Positions 1 to 6,424 of a stretch of DNA of 6,864 bases are shown piece after piece. The translations under genes and the position numbers were made by a program. This DNA is from Mycoplasmatota bacterium (GTDB taxonomy: Bacteria > Bacillota_I > Bacilli_A > Izemoplasmatales > Izemoplasmataceae). Numbering within the stretch: position 1 is the stretch's first letter; each line of letters opens with the position of its first letter. Location of the stretch: positions 1-6,864 of the forward strand of contig DAOVWR010000065.1 in the NCBI GenBank assembly GCA_030636545.1, in the 5' to 3' direction. The notes beneath the pieces are model-generated. The model searched no databases, was not told where the DNA came from, and was given only the letters and a program-made list of their open reading frames with translations.

Positions 1-284
1 AGTCCTGCGGACTCAGTAATTAATATATCAACGTTTTCTTTAATTCCCCATTCTACTACTTCTTCGATATTAGATACGAAGTAATGATCCGGACAAAGAG
101 ATCCGCTTAAGCCTTTTTTTACAGGAATATTTAATTTCTTAAAATAGATATCATCATCAGTGAATAAGCAATCAAACTTAACTACTCCTACTTTAATATC
201 TCTTTTTAAGAAGTTTTCAATTGTTTTTATTAGGACTGAAGTTTTTCCTGATGAGGGTGGTCCACTTACTGTGATTAAATCCAT
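1..284 (-). CDS. HypB/UreG-like P-loop GTPase, N-terminal part (cut by window edge)
   Basis: Translating from the ATG at 284 gives 94 full codons, open to the window edge. The protein starts MDLITVSGPPSSGKTS, with a Walker A motif GPPSSGKT at residues 8-15. An acidic stretch FDCLFTDDD follows at about 37-45, and ITESAG at 89-94 sits where the SIMIBI-class GTPases HypB and UreG place the conserved acidic strand end after the second nucleotide-binding strand. HypB and UreG load nickel into hydrogenase and urease, but no hydrogenase or urease gene is visible here, so the client is unknown. The start is well supported: GAAGGAAGGG lies just upstream, inside the end of the preceding gene, whose stop is one base away. 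It is the third gene of the operon starting at 1706 and is probably translationally coupled. The C-terminal part, which would carry base-recognition and any metal-binding residues, is outside the window. A CobW-type or MobB-type P-loop protein is the main alternative. Confidence 0.75.
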   Translation of the reverse strand, partial: MDLITVSGPPSSGKTSVLIKTIENFLKRDIKVGVVKFDCLFTDDDIYFKKLNIPVKKGLSGSLCPDHYFVSNIEEVVEWGIKENVDILITESAG

Positions 285-285
285 A

Positions 286-1476
286 TTATTCCCTTCCTTC
301 TTCAAATACTTTCATTGTTTCTTTAATTATTTTTCCTAAATCATTATTATCAATATAATCCCAACCAACCCATTTAAATAATTTACCTGTTAGTTTATTA
401 TCAACATCGTGATTAATTGATGGGAATAATCCTTTATGAGATAAAATCTCACCAGTTTCAATTGAAGTAAACATATCAGCAATTTCTTTTAGTTCTGCTT
501 TTTTGCTTCTTTTTGTTAGCATAAATATCGGGCTAATTATCGCTCCATCTTCTGGCCATACAGCTTCCATTACACTACCTGGCAAGGCCATTCTTGTGAA
601 GAAATATGGCATTATTGAAACTGCCGGTCTAACGCGACTTCTTCTATCACTTTTTACCATTTCAGCTGGATGCATACTTTTGATCATACTCTTACCAAGT
701 TTCTTAATTGATCCCATTCCATACTCTTTATGGAGATGGATTAAAATGGCATTAAATAAATCAAAATCACTAACTGGTAAACTAACACTATTTTCAAACA
801 TTGGGTCTAGTAAATCTCCCCAAGTTTTTGGCATTGGTCTATCACCTAGTACTTTCGTATTAACTAAGAATACTGCCGGTACTACACCTAACATTGAATA
901 ATCACCTGAAGGGTCCCTTAGTTTTAAGTAGTCATTTTCAAAATCACTATTATAAGGTACATCCTGATAGTAATCTTCAAAAACTTTATCATCTTTAAAT
1001 TTCTTCATAAGATCTTGTTCAAAGAATAAATCAAAGCCGGCACTTATATAAATATCAGCTAAATCATCTTCTGTTTTAGCATCTTTAACTTCTTCTTTTA
1101 GCCAATCTAGTCCTTCACTTGCTGCTTTTAAATTATGATTTATCTTATCCAAACTAGATAAAGTAGTAAAACGATCAAGTAATGGTATTCTAACAGGACA
1201 CGGAAGTAATCCGATAATATTTATCGCATCTTTCTTATGAACATTATCCATTAAAGTAACATCTACTACATCTTCTTTTAGATGATCATTTAACATATCA
1301 ATAAACAGACCAACATTGATCTGTTTATTTCTTAACAAATCATCAAGTGGAAGCCCGCCGATTTGTTTTAATATTAAGTTATTATCTAATCCTTTAAATC
1401 CATTGTTTTCAAAAACACTCTTAAGTTTTGGATATTTTTCTAATACTTCAGATAAGGTACTCTTTGTCGTAATCAT
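286..1476 (-). CDS. Cytoplasmic ABC-type substrate-binding-fold protein with DUF1858-like N-terminal domain
   Basis: 396 residues. Residues 1-70 resemble the small helical DUF1858/ScdA-N-like domain (TLSEVLEKYPKLKSVFENNG), but without the cysteines often seen there. From about 88 (LLPCPVRIPLLDRF) to the end it resembles periplasmic binding proteins of the iron/2-aminoethylphosphonate type (SBP_bac_6/8). Typical signatures are MLGVVPAVFLVNT near 195-207, PKTWGDLLDPMFENSVSLP near 216-234, and the late helix KAELKEIADMFTSIETGEIL near 326-345. There is no signal peptide, lipobox or membrane segment, so it should be cytoplasmic, which is unusual for this fold. The ATG overlaps the nifU-like stop by one base (TAATG); the ribosome site in front is weak, so coupling to the upstream gene is likely. 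The next gene, a HypB/UreG-like GTPase, begins one base after its stop. The ligand cannot be read from the sequence; with a metallochaperone-type GTPase and an Fe-S protein as partners, a metal or metal complex is a reasonable inference. Confidence 0.78.
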   Translation of the reverse strand: MITTKSTLSEVLEKYPKLKSVFENNGFKGLDNNLILKQIGGLPLDDLLRNKQINVGLFIDMLNDHLKEDVVDVTLMDNVHKKDAINIIGLLPCPVRIPLLDRFTTLSSLDKINHNLKAASEGLDWLKEEVKDAKTEDDLADIYISAGFDLFFEQDLMKKFKDDKVFEDYYQDVPYNSDFENDYLKLRDPSGDYSMLGVVPAVFLVNTKVLGDRPMPKTWGDLLDPMFENSVSLPVSDFDLFNAILIHLHKEYGMGSIKKLGKSMIKSMHPAEMVKSDRRSRVRPAVSIMPYFFTRMALPGSVMEAVWPEDGAIISPIFMLTKRSKKAELKEIADMFTSIETGEILSHKGLFPSINHDVDNKLTGKLFKWVGWDYIDNNDLGKIIKETMKVFEEGRE

Positions 1477-1706
1477 TAGACATGCTCGATTCCTATTACT
1501 TCAGGAACCTCAGCTAATAAGATACTCTCAATACCATCATATAAAGTTACATTGATAGCACTACATCCTACGCAAGCTCCAGTTAATCTTACATAGACGA
1601 TTCCATCAATAAAATCGACATACTCGACATCTCCACCATCTTGTTGGAGAAACACTCTTGTTCTCTCAATTACTTCTTTAATTCTTTTTACAGTTTCATT
1701 TTCCAT
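1476..1706 (-). CDS. NifU C-terminal domain (Nfu-type) Fe-S scaffold/carrier protein
   Basis: 76 residues, consisting only of the NifU C-terminal domain. Diagnostic features are FLQQDGGDVEYVD at about 19-31 and the cluster-binding pair CVGC (Cys45 and Cys48) in LTGACVGCSA. The tail (EVPEVIGIEHV) is typical of this family. Such proteins bind an Fe-S cluster between two monomers through the CxxC and pass it to apo-proteins in the cytoplasm. The length matches stand-alone Nfu domains of low-GC Gram-positive bacteria. The start is supported by AAAGGAG ten bases ahead of the ATG. It is the first gene of a three-gene unit, with a promoter candidate at 1737-1765 and the EEP gene's terminator further upstream. 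Its stop overlaps the next start by one base. The family call is firm; service to the two downstream proteins is inferred from position. Confidence 0.93.
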   Translation of the reverse strand: MENETVKRIKEVIERTRVFLQQDGGDVEYVDFIDGIVYVRLTGACVGCSAINVTLYDGIESILLAEVPEVIGIEHV

Positions 1707-1736
1707 CTTCTCGACACTCCTTTGTCTACATATGCA

Positions 1737-1765
1737 ATTATATTTTATATATAATTATATACCAA
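1737..1765 (-). promoter_or_regulatory. Sigma-A-type promoter of the nifU-like operon
   Basis: On the minus strand, TTGGTA (1760-1765) and a perfect TATAAT (1737-1742) are separated by 17 bases. The start of transcription would fall near 1730, giving a leader of about 24 bases with AAAGGAG before the ATG at 1706. The surroundings are almost pure A/T, so other -10 boxes can be drawn, but this pair has the best spacing. Confidence 0.5.
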
Positions 1766-1820
1766 ATGATATAAGTATAATTATAATTAAGAAATTACCT
1801 TATTTATAAAAAGTGTTGCT

Positions 1821-1865
1821 TAAATATAAAAAGAACTAAATTATCATCGACAATTTAGTTCTTTT
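1821..1865 (-). terminator. Intrinsic terminator after the EEP-family gene
   Basis: A perfect 14-bp inverted repeat (AAAAGAACTAAATT at 1829-1842 against 1852-1865) with a nine-base loop starts ten bases after the stop of the gene at 1876-2907. On the minus strand the stem is followed by TTTTTATATTT. It insulates the nifU-like operon from upstream transcription. Confidence 0.85.
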
Positions 1866-1875
1866 ATTAATTAAT

Positions 1876-2907
1876 TCATTTTAGTTTAAACGTGATAGTT
1901 ACAGGATTATGATCAGTATATTTAAACTCATGATCTATTGTTTTAACTTTTACAACTTCAATTGCTGGACTAACTAAGAAACCATCAATAATTGTTTCAA
2001 AGTTTTTTCCTTTGATATATGGTGTATCTTCGCTCCTAACTGTATTTACAGTTTTATCATATACCATTTTATATGATGTCTTAAATAACTTGTCAGGCAC
2101 TAAACTAACCCATTCAGGCATATCTTCTTGGTAGATTGAGTTATCTAATAAGTGATTCCAATCTCCACCAATAATAACATACTTATTAGTTTTAGAGATT
2201 TCTTTGATATATTCAATTAAATGATCTATTTGTTGTTTTCGTAAATATCCACCTTTATCGTAAGCTGATAGGTGAATATTTATTAAAATTAACTCTCTTC
2301 CTTCTTTACAGGTAATTGTATTTACCATCATACATCTTTTTAAGAAAAATATTCTTTTAAAGAATGACTCTTTTCCTTTTAATTGGTACCTTTTTGAACT
2401 AATTATTTTGTATTTAGATAAAGAAAGTAATCCACTCATTACGCTTCCCATTGGTTTAAATATTGGGAGTGGCACATATTTAACTTTGTAGTTGTAGGCA
2501 TATGAACTATTATAATCATTAAATTTTTTAGATATATAGCGCATTTGATTTGTAAAACAACTTCTTCGACAAGGTTGATCTACTTCTTGAAGGAAATAAA
2601 AATCACTATTTATCTGTCTCAACATTCTTACAATTAATTTTAAATTGGTTTGTGTCTTGTCTCTTGAAACACAACGACCGTGCTTGCCACCTTCTAAAAA
2701 GAAGTCTTGTGATTTATCTAAACTAGAATAGCCAGTATTTAGTGTCGTTAAACTCATTGTTTTCTTAGCTTTAGCGGAGATATTATTTTTAATAATTCTT
2801 GCGTTCTCTATTTCAGCTGGTTTATATTCATTAACTGATAAATATAATATTAGCGCGATAGGAATAAGTAATATTACTACTCCTATTCCAATGTATAAAT
2901 ATGTCAT
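1876..2907 (-). CDS. Membrane-anchored endonuclease/exonuclease/phosphatase (EEP) family protein
   Basis: 343 residues. Residues 3-24 form one hydrophobic segment (YLYIGIGVVILLIPIALILYL), best read as an uncleaved membrane anchor. From about 52 onward comes an EEP fold with its metal-dependent active-site motifs in order: TLNTG (Asn57), LQEVD (Glu108), NIHLSAYD (Asn210, His212), GGDWNH (Asp249, Asn251), IDGF (Asp308) and TDHNPV (Asp332, His333). The full set suggests a working phosphodiesterase or nuclease. The family includes DNase I-like nucleases, sphingomyelinases and inositol phosphatases, and the substrate cannot be chosen from sequence. The loop around 73-83 and the basic stretch 111-150 are longer than in minimal members. 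The ATG is preceded by AAAGGGGG nine bases away; the stop is TGA. It is a single-gene unit with its own promoter (2935-2962) and terminator (1821-1865). Which side of the membrane the domain faces is uncertain. Confidence 0.88.
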   Translation of the reverse strand: MTYLYIGIGVVILLIPIALILYLSVNEYKPAEIENARIIKNNISAKAKKTMSLTTLNTGYSSLDKSQDFFLEGGKHGRCVSRDKTQTNLKLIVRMLRQINSDFYFLQEVDQPCRRSCFTNQMRYISKKFNDYNSSYAYNYKVKYVPLPIFKPMGSVMSGLLSLSKYKIISSKRYQLKGKESFFKRIFFLKRCMMVNTITCKEGRELILINIHLSAYDKGGYLRKQQIDHLIEYIKEISKTNKYVIIGGDWNHLLDNSIYQEDMPEWVSLVPDKLFKTSYKMVYDKTVNTVRSEDTPYIKGKNFETIIDGFLVSPAIEVVKVKTIDHEFKYTDHNPVTITFKLK

Positions 2908-2934
2908 GGGTGTTCCCCCTTTTTGTATGTATTT

Positions 2935-2962
2935 AGTATATCACATAAGATGTTTGATACAA
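2935..2962 (-). promoter_or_regulatory. Extended -10 promoter of the EEP-family gene
   Basis: On the minus strand, TTGTAT (2957-2962) is followed after 16 bases by TATACT (2935-2940), which is preceded by TGA, so it reads as an extended -10 (TGnTATACT). Transcription would start near 2928, about 20 bases before the ATG at 2907, leaving just enough room for the ribosome site. Confidence 0.6.
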
Positions 2963-2989
2963 TGATTGCCGGCATTATTTATTTTAGAA

Positions 2990-3019
2990 TAAGAAAACCA
3001 GTTCAGCAGAACTGGTTTT
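2990..3019 (-). terminator. Intrinsic terminator after the HNH-like gene
   Basis: A perfect 11-bp stem (AAAACCAGTTC at 2994-3004 and its complement at 3009-3019) with a four-base loop AGCA. On the minus strand it is followed by a T-rich tail (the stem's TTTT, then CTTATTCT). It lies two bases beyond the end of an in-frame open stretch that follows the HNH-like gene's stop codon, but about 70 bases from that stop itself. The plus-strand side also has TTTTTATTAT, so it could work in both directions. Confidence 0.82.
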
Positions 3020-3021
3020 TA

Positions 3022-3090
3022 TTATCTAGGTCTCTTCAATTGTTGAAGAAAGTCATCAAATTCGTTAAATTTATTATATATTTTTATAAT
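3022..3090 (-). other. In-frame open extension after the HNH-like gene's stop
   Basis: Directly after the TAA at 3091-3093, the same frame stays open for 22 codons (IIKIYNKFNEFDDFLQQLKR, then PR) and ends with TAA at 3022-3024, two bases before the terminator stem. It has no ATG/GTG/TTG start with a ribosome site. The mixed charged and amphipathic composition of the last 16 codons and the tight fit to the terminator look like the true end of a coding region. This suggests that the TAA at 3091 is a recent nonsense change, or a sequencing error, in a longer gene. It is too short to exclude chance. Confidence 0.4.
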
Positions 3091-4047
3091 TTAACCTTTC
3101 ATATCGATAAAGCATTGATCTAATAAGTTATTATTAACAACATTTTCTAAATCTTGTCTTTCCTTTGTATTCAAATATTGAATTTGTTTTAATAAGTTTC
3201 TATTTCTTTTCTTTAATCTTTCAATATCTTTTTCTGTAGGAATTAGATTATGTTTTGTTAATTTACTCGTAATAACCAGATTCCAGATATTATCACTGTA
3301 GATATAGTTATATGGGATAACATGTACTACTTTTATTTCCGTATAATCAATGTGTTTACCAGTATAGAAATCAACAATACCTTCATTATGATAATATTCT
3401 ATTAGTAGATTCTTGATTGATCTTAAACTTTGTCTTTTCAAGAATACTTGTGAAGAATCTATTACTTTTTTAAGTAAATAAGGTGAATTATTGTAGTTTT
3501 CTAAATATGAAGCCCATTTAAAATTAATTAAATCGTTTAGAAGACCAGAATAATTATTAATAATTTCAATATCCGATTTCTTAAATCTAAGTGATTTAGT
3601 TTTAATATCTAGTTTATATAGTTTAATTCGTTTACTTTTATGATTCAAGAAACGATAAGCGATATTTCTGTTGACAATTTTCATAATTCTATTGATGATT
3701 TTTTCATATTTAATTTGTTTTCTCTTAATGTATATTTCCATTTCATTAGACCATGCAGGATTAGTATGTTTCTTTTTGCGATAAAAATCTTCCTTGATTT
3801 CCTTTGTGACTTTCTCAATGACTAGAAAATCACCTTGGGTCACGTTGAAAAAACAATTTAGATTCCAATAATATTTAAGAATCTTTTGCACGACAAAATA
3901 CTCTTCAACTACAATTTCTCCATTTACTTCTTGGTATTCTTCATTCACAATACACTCGATAATTGCTTTACCCCAAGAGGCTTTATATGTATTGTCATTC
4001 TTTATGCCATCAATAATAGTAATCCAGTTACTTAAATATCTTTCCAT
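3091..4047 (-). CDS. HNH-endonuclease-like protein, divergent active site
   Basis: 318 residues from the ATG at 4047. The frame can begin at a GTG at 4056, but an almost complete Shine-Dalgarno (AAGGAAGTGATC, 4051-4062) overlaps that GTG and is correctly spaced for the ATG. The N-terminus (MERYLSNWITIIDGIKNDNT then YKASWGKAIIECI) resembles the helical start of a family of Firmicutes HNH proteins. The C-terminal part holds an HNH-like core at about 225-270: FYTGKHIDY, VVHVIPYN (His242), DNIWNLV (Asn256), then SKLTKHNLIP (Lys265). Related proteins, as I recall them, read DH and NSSKxxxLP at the corresponding places, so the residue before the histidine and the third-helix Asn appear changed here. 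The middle is Lys-rich and helical. It may be a stand-alone restriction or defence nuclease, but no methyltransferase or partner is nearby and it has its own terminator. The stop is followed by an in-frame open tail (3022-3090). Confidence 0.6.
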   Translation of the reverse strand: MERYLSNWITIIDGIKNDNTYKASWGKAIIECIVNEEYQEVNGEIVVEEYFVVQKILKYYWNLNCFFNVTQGDFLVIEKVTKEIKEDFYRKKKHTNPAWSNEMEIYIKRKQIKYEKIINRIMKIVNRNIAYRFLNHKSKRIKLYKLDIKTKSLRFKKSDIEIINNYSGLLNDLINFKWASYLENYNNSPYLLKKVIDSSQVFLKRQSLRSIKNLLIEYYHNEGIVDFYTGKHIDYTEIKVVHVIPYNYIYSDNIWNLVITSKLTKHNLIPTEKDIERLKKRNRNLLKQIQYLNTKERQDLENVVNNNLLDQCFIDMKG

Positions 4048-4050
4048 ACT

Positions 4051-4062
4051 GATCACTTCCTT
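4051..4062 (-). promoter_or_regulatory. Shine-Dalgarno deciding the HNH-like gene start
   Basis: AAGGAAGTGATC matches the 16S-complementary AAGGAGGTGATC at eleven of twelve positions. Its core lies eight bases before the ATG at 4047. It covers the alternative GTG at 4056, which therefore cannot be the main start. Confidence 0.75.
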
Positions 4063-4068
4063 AATTTA

Positions 4069-4097
4069 ATTATACATTTTTTAGAAAAAAAGAAAAA
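4069..4097 (-). promoter_or_regulatory. Possible promoter of the HNH-like gene
   Basis: A perfect TATAAT on the minus strand (4069-4074) lies 22 bases before the ATG at 4047. Seventeen bases further upstream there is only TTTTTC (4092-4097), a poor -35 that falls in the kbl terminator's T-rich tail. If used, the transcript would begin almost at the ribosome site. Read-through from kbl is the alternative. Confidence 0.3.
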
Positions 4098-4119
4098 GGA
4101 GAAAATTAATTTCTCCTTT
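4083..4119 (-). terminator. Intrinsic terminator of the tdh-kbl operon
   Basis: A 10-bp stem (AAAGGAGAAA at 4095-4104 with its complement at 4110-4119) with loop ATTAA starts seven bases after the kbl stop. On the minus strand it is followed by a long T-rich tail, TTCTTTTTTTCT. It is the strongest terminator in the window. Confidence 0.88.
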
Positions 4120-4125
4120 ATGAAT

Positions 4126-5310
4126 CTATATTAAGCCTAACTCTTTACCTACAGTCTCAAACTTATCAAGTGCAAAGTCGAGATCTTTAATTGTATGTGA
4201 AGCACTTATCATACAGCGAAGTCTTCCTTTTCCCATTGGTACAGTCGGGAATACAATTCCAGAAACATAAACACCAGCATTTAATAATGCCTTACTAAAT
4301 TCCATCGTTTTAGCTTCGTTTCCGATCATTACCGGAGTAATTGGCGTTTCAGAATGTCCTGTATCAAATCCTAGTTTTGCTAATTTTTCTTTAAAATAAT
4401 TGGCATTATCCCAGAGTTTCTTAGAATATTCTTCACTTTCCATTAACATTTTAACTGATTCTATTGCAGCGGCAGTCGCAGCTGGAGGTAATGCTGTTGA
4501 GAAAAGTAGAGGTCGAGCTCTGTGAGACAGCCAAATTTTAGTCTCTTTTTTACTTGCTATATATCCACCAACAACCCCGATTGCTTTTGAAAGTGTGCCC
4601 ATAATAAAATCGACTCTTCCGTGTAGTTTAAAGTGGTCTACAGTTCCTCTACCACTTTCTCCTAATACACCACTACCGTGTGCATCATCGACATAAGTTA
4701 ATGCATTATATTTCTCTGCAAGATTTACAATTTCTGGTAATTTTGCCAAATCACCATCCATTGAAAATACACCATCTGTGATGATCAAAACTTGATTGTA
4801 TTTATCCCTTTTTTCAATTAAAATTTGTTCCAAATTTTCCATATCTGAATGTTTGAAAATCGCCTTATCTGCTCGACTCAATCTAACACCATCTATTATT
4901 GATGCATGATTTAATTCATCACTAATTATTAAATCACCTTTTTCAGTAATCGCAGAAATTGTTCCGATATTACAATTTAATCCAGATTGAAAACACATAA
5001 CCGCTTCTTCATGTTTGAATTTTGCAAGGATATCTTCAAGTTCACCTATGATATCTTGGTTACCTACAATAGTTCGGACTGCTCCAGCCCCTGCTCCATA
5101 TTTCTTTACAGCATCAATTGCGGCTTGTTTTACACGTGGATGGTTAGCTAATCCTAAATAATTATTACTTGATAAATTTACTACTTCTTTCCCATTTAAG
5201 TTTATTACATTATCACATGGTCCATAATTAATTGGTAATTCTCGATATACACCATCTTGTTTTAGTTTTTCAATTTTATCTTTTAAAAATTTAAGTTCAT
5301 GATTACTCAT
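4126..5310 (-). CDS. kbl: Glycine C-acetyltransferase (2-amino-3-ketobutyrate CoA ligase)
   Basis: 394 residues from the ATG at 5310. A PLP-dependent fold-type I enzyme of the alpha-oxoamine synthase family; it cleaves 2-amino-3-ketobutyrate with CoA to glycine and acetyl-CoA in the cytoplasm. Conserved pieces (numbered from this start): NYLGLANHP near 50-58, RTIVGNQ near 79-85, DELNHASIIDG with the PLP-stacking His135, DDAHGSGVLG with Asp208 and His211, GTLSKAIG with the PLP lysine Lys242, and the C-terminal GRLRCMISASHT near 362-373. Length matches E. coli Kbl (398). BioF and other oxoamine synthases share the fold, but the neighbouring threonine dehydrogenase settles the function. An ATG at 5319 in the same frame would add MNN and overlap tdh by eight bases, but GGGGG touches it directly; the same GGGGG is nine bases before 5310, so 5310 is preferred, one base after the tdh stop. 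Second gene of the operon, ended by the terminator at 4083-4119. Confidence 0.93.
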   Translation of the reverse strand: MSNHELKFLKDKIEKLKQDGVYRELPINYGPCDNVINLNGKEVVNLSSNNYLGLANHPRVKQAAIDAVKKYGAGAGAVRTIVGNQDIIGELEDILAKFKHEEAVMCFQSGLNCNIGTISAITEKGDLIISDELNHASIIDGVRLSRADKAIFKHSDMENLEQILIEKRDKYNQVLIITDGVFSMDGDLAKLPEIVNLAEKYNALTYVDDAHGSGVLGESGRGTVDHFKLHGRVDFIMGTLSKAIGVVGGYIASKKETKIWLSHRARPLLFSTALPPAATAAAIESVKMLMESEEYSKKLWDNANYFKEKLAKLGFDTGHSETPITPVMIGNEAKTMEFSKALLNAGVYVSGIVFPTVPMGKGRLRCMISASHTIKDLDFALDKFETVGKELGLI

Positions 5311-5311
5311 A

Positions 5312-6376
5312 TTATTCATCCCCCGGAATTAAGACAATTTTTCCACAGTTTCCTGTAGCCATAAGATCCATTGCTTTTTGATATTCAGTTAATTTAAATG
5401 TATGGGTAATAATTTTATCAAAATCTAGCATGTTATTATCTACTAAATCTTTAACTTGATACCATGTTTCATAAATTCTTCTACCGACAACTCCATAAAT
5501 ATGAAGTCCTTTAAAAACTATTAGTTTAGCTAAATCGATTTCTATATCTTTACTTGGGATTCCAAGTAAAGACAATCCTCCACCAGCTTTAACATATTCA
5601 AACGCTTGTTCGATAGCATGCTTGTTTCCACTGAATTCACCGACAACGTCTGCGCCACGTCCTCCAGTTTCTTCTAACACTCTAGCTACAACATCTTCTT
5701 TTAATGGGTTTATAACAACATCTGCGCCTAACTCTTTGGCTAGTTTCAGACGATATTCATTAACTTCTACAGCAATTATCTTTTTAGCTTTATAAGCTTT
5801 AGCGACATTTACTCCCATTAATCCTATTGGTCCACACCCAGTAATTACTACATCTTTTCCTTCAATCGGAAAATGAGCCATTGTATGAACTGCATTTCCA
5901 AGAGGTTCTTGAACACTTAAGTGTAACGGATTTGCATCTTTACTATTTATAAAACAATTCATTGCGGGGATTTTAACATATTCTGCAAAACACCCATCAG
6001 TATCTACACCAATAATTTTTGTGTTTTCACAAATATGTCCATCACCTCGTAAACAAAACTCACAAGTGTTACAAATTATATGAGTTTCAGCACTAACAAT
6101 ATCACCTATTTCTACTCTAGTTACTTCACTTCCTAGTTTTACTACTTCTCCACTAAACTCATGTCCAGCAGTAAAAGGTAATTTCAATCTTTTTTTAGCC
6201 CAATCATCATAAACATATATATGATAATCAGTCCCACAAACACTAGTGTAGTTAACTTTGATCAATACTTCGTGACTCTCTAAATTACTTGGTATTTTCT
6301 TTTTTGTAAGCTTAAGTCCAACTTCAGGTTTTTCTTTAACTATACAGGTCATTAAGGTGTCAAAATTGTCTTCCAT
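5312..6376 (-). CDS. tdh: L-threonine 3-dehydrogenase, zinc-dependent (MDR family)
   Basis: 354 residues. It oxidises L-threonine with NAD+ to 2-amino-3-ketobutyrate, the substrate of the next gene's enzyme. Medium-chain dehydrogenase features are complete: catalytic zinc ligands Cys47 (SVCGTD), His72 and Glu73 (GHEFSGEV); structural zinc cysteines 102, 105, 108 and 116; Glu157 in QEPLGNAVHT; and a Rossmann motif GCGPIG at 180-185 followed by acidic Glu204 (AVEVNEYRLKLA), which favours NAD+ over NADP+. GTDYHIYVYDDWA near 48-60 is typical of threonine dehydrogenases rather than sorbitol or butanediol dehydrogenases. The N-terminus is some eight residues longer than usual, but AGGAG seven bases before the ATG at 6376 supports it; the internal ATG at 6352 has no ribosome site. 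First gene of tdh-kbl, with a promoter at 6425-6452 and a cre-like site just downstream of the promoter. Confidence 0.93.
   Translation of the reverse strand: MEDNFDTLMTCIVKEKPEVGLKLTKKKIPSNLESHEVLIKVNYTSVCGTDYHIYVYDDWAKKRLKLPFTAGHEFSGEVVKLGSEVTRVEIGDIVSAETHIICNTCEFCLRGDGHICENTKIIGVDTDGCFAEYVKIPAMNCFINSKDANPLHLSVQEPLGNAVHTMAHFPIEGKDVVITGCGPIGLMGVNVAKAYKAKKIIAVEVNEYRLKLAKELGADVVINPLKEDVVARVLEETGGRGADVVGEFSGNKHAIEQAFEYVKAGGGLSLLGIPSKDIEIDLAKLIVFKGLHIYGVVGRRIYETWYQVKDLVDNNMLDFDKIITHTFKLTEYQKAMDLMATGNCGKIVLIPGDE
5320..5324 (-). promoter_or_regulatory. G-rich ribosome binding site deciding the kbl start
   Basis: GGGGG, inside the last codons of tdh, directly abuts the ATG at 5319 and lies nine bases before the ATG at 5310. 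Ribosome geometry therefore favours 5310 and couples kbl translation to the end of tdh. Confidence 0.5.
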
Positions 6377-6401
6377 TTTCAGTCTCCTTTTTACATATAT
6401 T

Positions 6402-6415
6402 TACAAACGCTTTCA
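6402..6415 (-). promoter_or_regulatory. cre-like operator downstream of the tdh promoter
   Basis: TGAAAGCGTTTGTA on the minus strand fits the catabolite-responsive element pattern TGNAARCGNWWNCA except for one base near the 3' end. Against the longer WTGNNARCGNWWWCA form there are two mismatches. It lies about 3 to 16 bases after the expected transcription start, where CcpA binding would repress. A site for another LacI-family regulator, whose operators share the central CG, is the alternative. No regulator gene is in the window. Confidence 0.5.
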
Positions 6416-6424
6416 TCAATTCAT

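Noticed and set aside
503..901. Open frame of 132 codons on the plus strand
   Set aside because: It lies antisense inside the substrate-binding-like gene, which has clear family features; the plus-strand translation shows no recognisable motif and no good ribosome site.
1316..1555. Plus-strand open frame across the nifU-like/SBP junction
   Set aside because: Both minus-strand genes here are well supported and overlap by one base; this frame is a shadow.
2923..3123. Plus-strand open frame of 66 codons between the EEP and HNH-like genes
   Set aside because: It runs through the EEP promoter and the terminator hairpin on the opposite strand and has no ribosome site or recognisable motif.
3640..3825. 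Plus-strand open frame of 61 codons
   Set aside because: It is antisense to the Lys-rich middle of the HNH-like gene; its Phe/Ile-rich translation is what reversed AT-rich coding DNA gives.
4048..4056. GTG at 4056 as start of the HNH-like gene
   Set aside because: It sits inside the Shine-Dalgarno sequence that serves the ATG at 4047.
4126..5310. BioF (8-amino-7-oxononanoate synthase) as the identity of the PLP enzyme
   Set aside because: The fold is shared, but the gene is coupled to a threonine 3-dehydrogenase and no biotin genes are nearby, so Kbl is the better reading.
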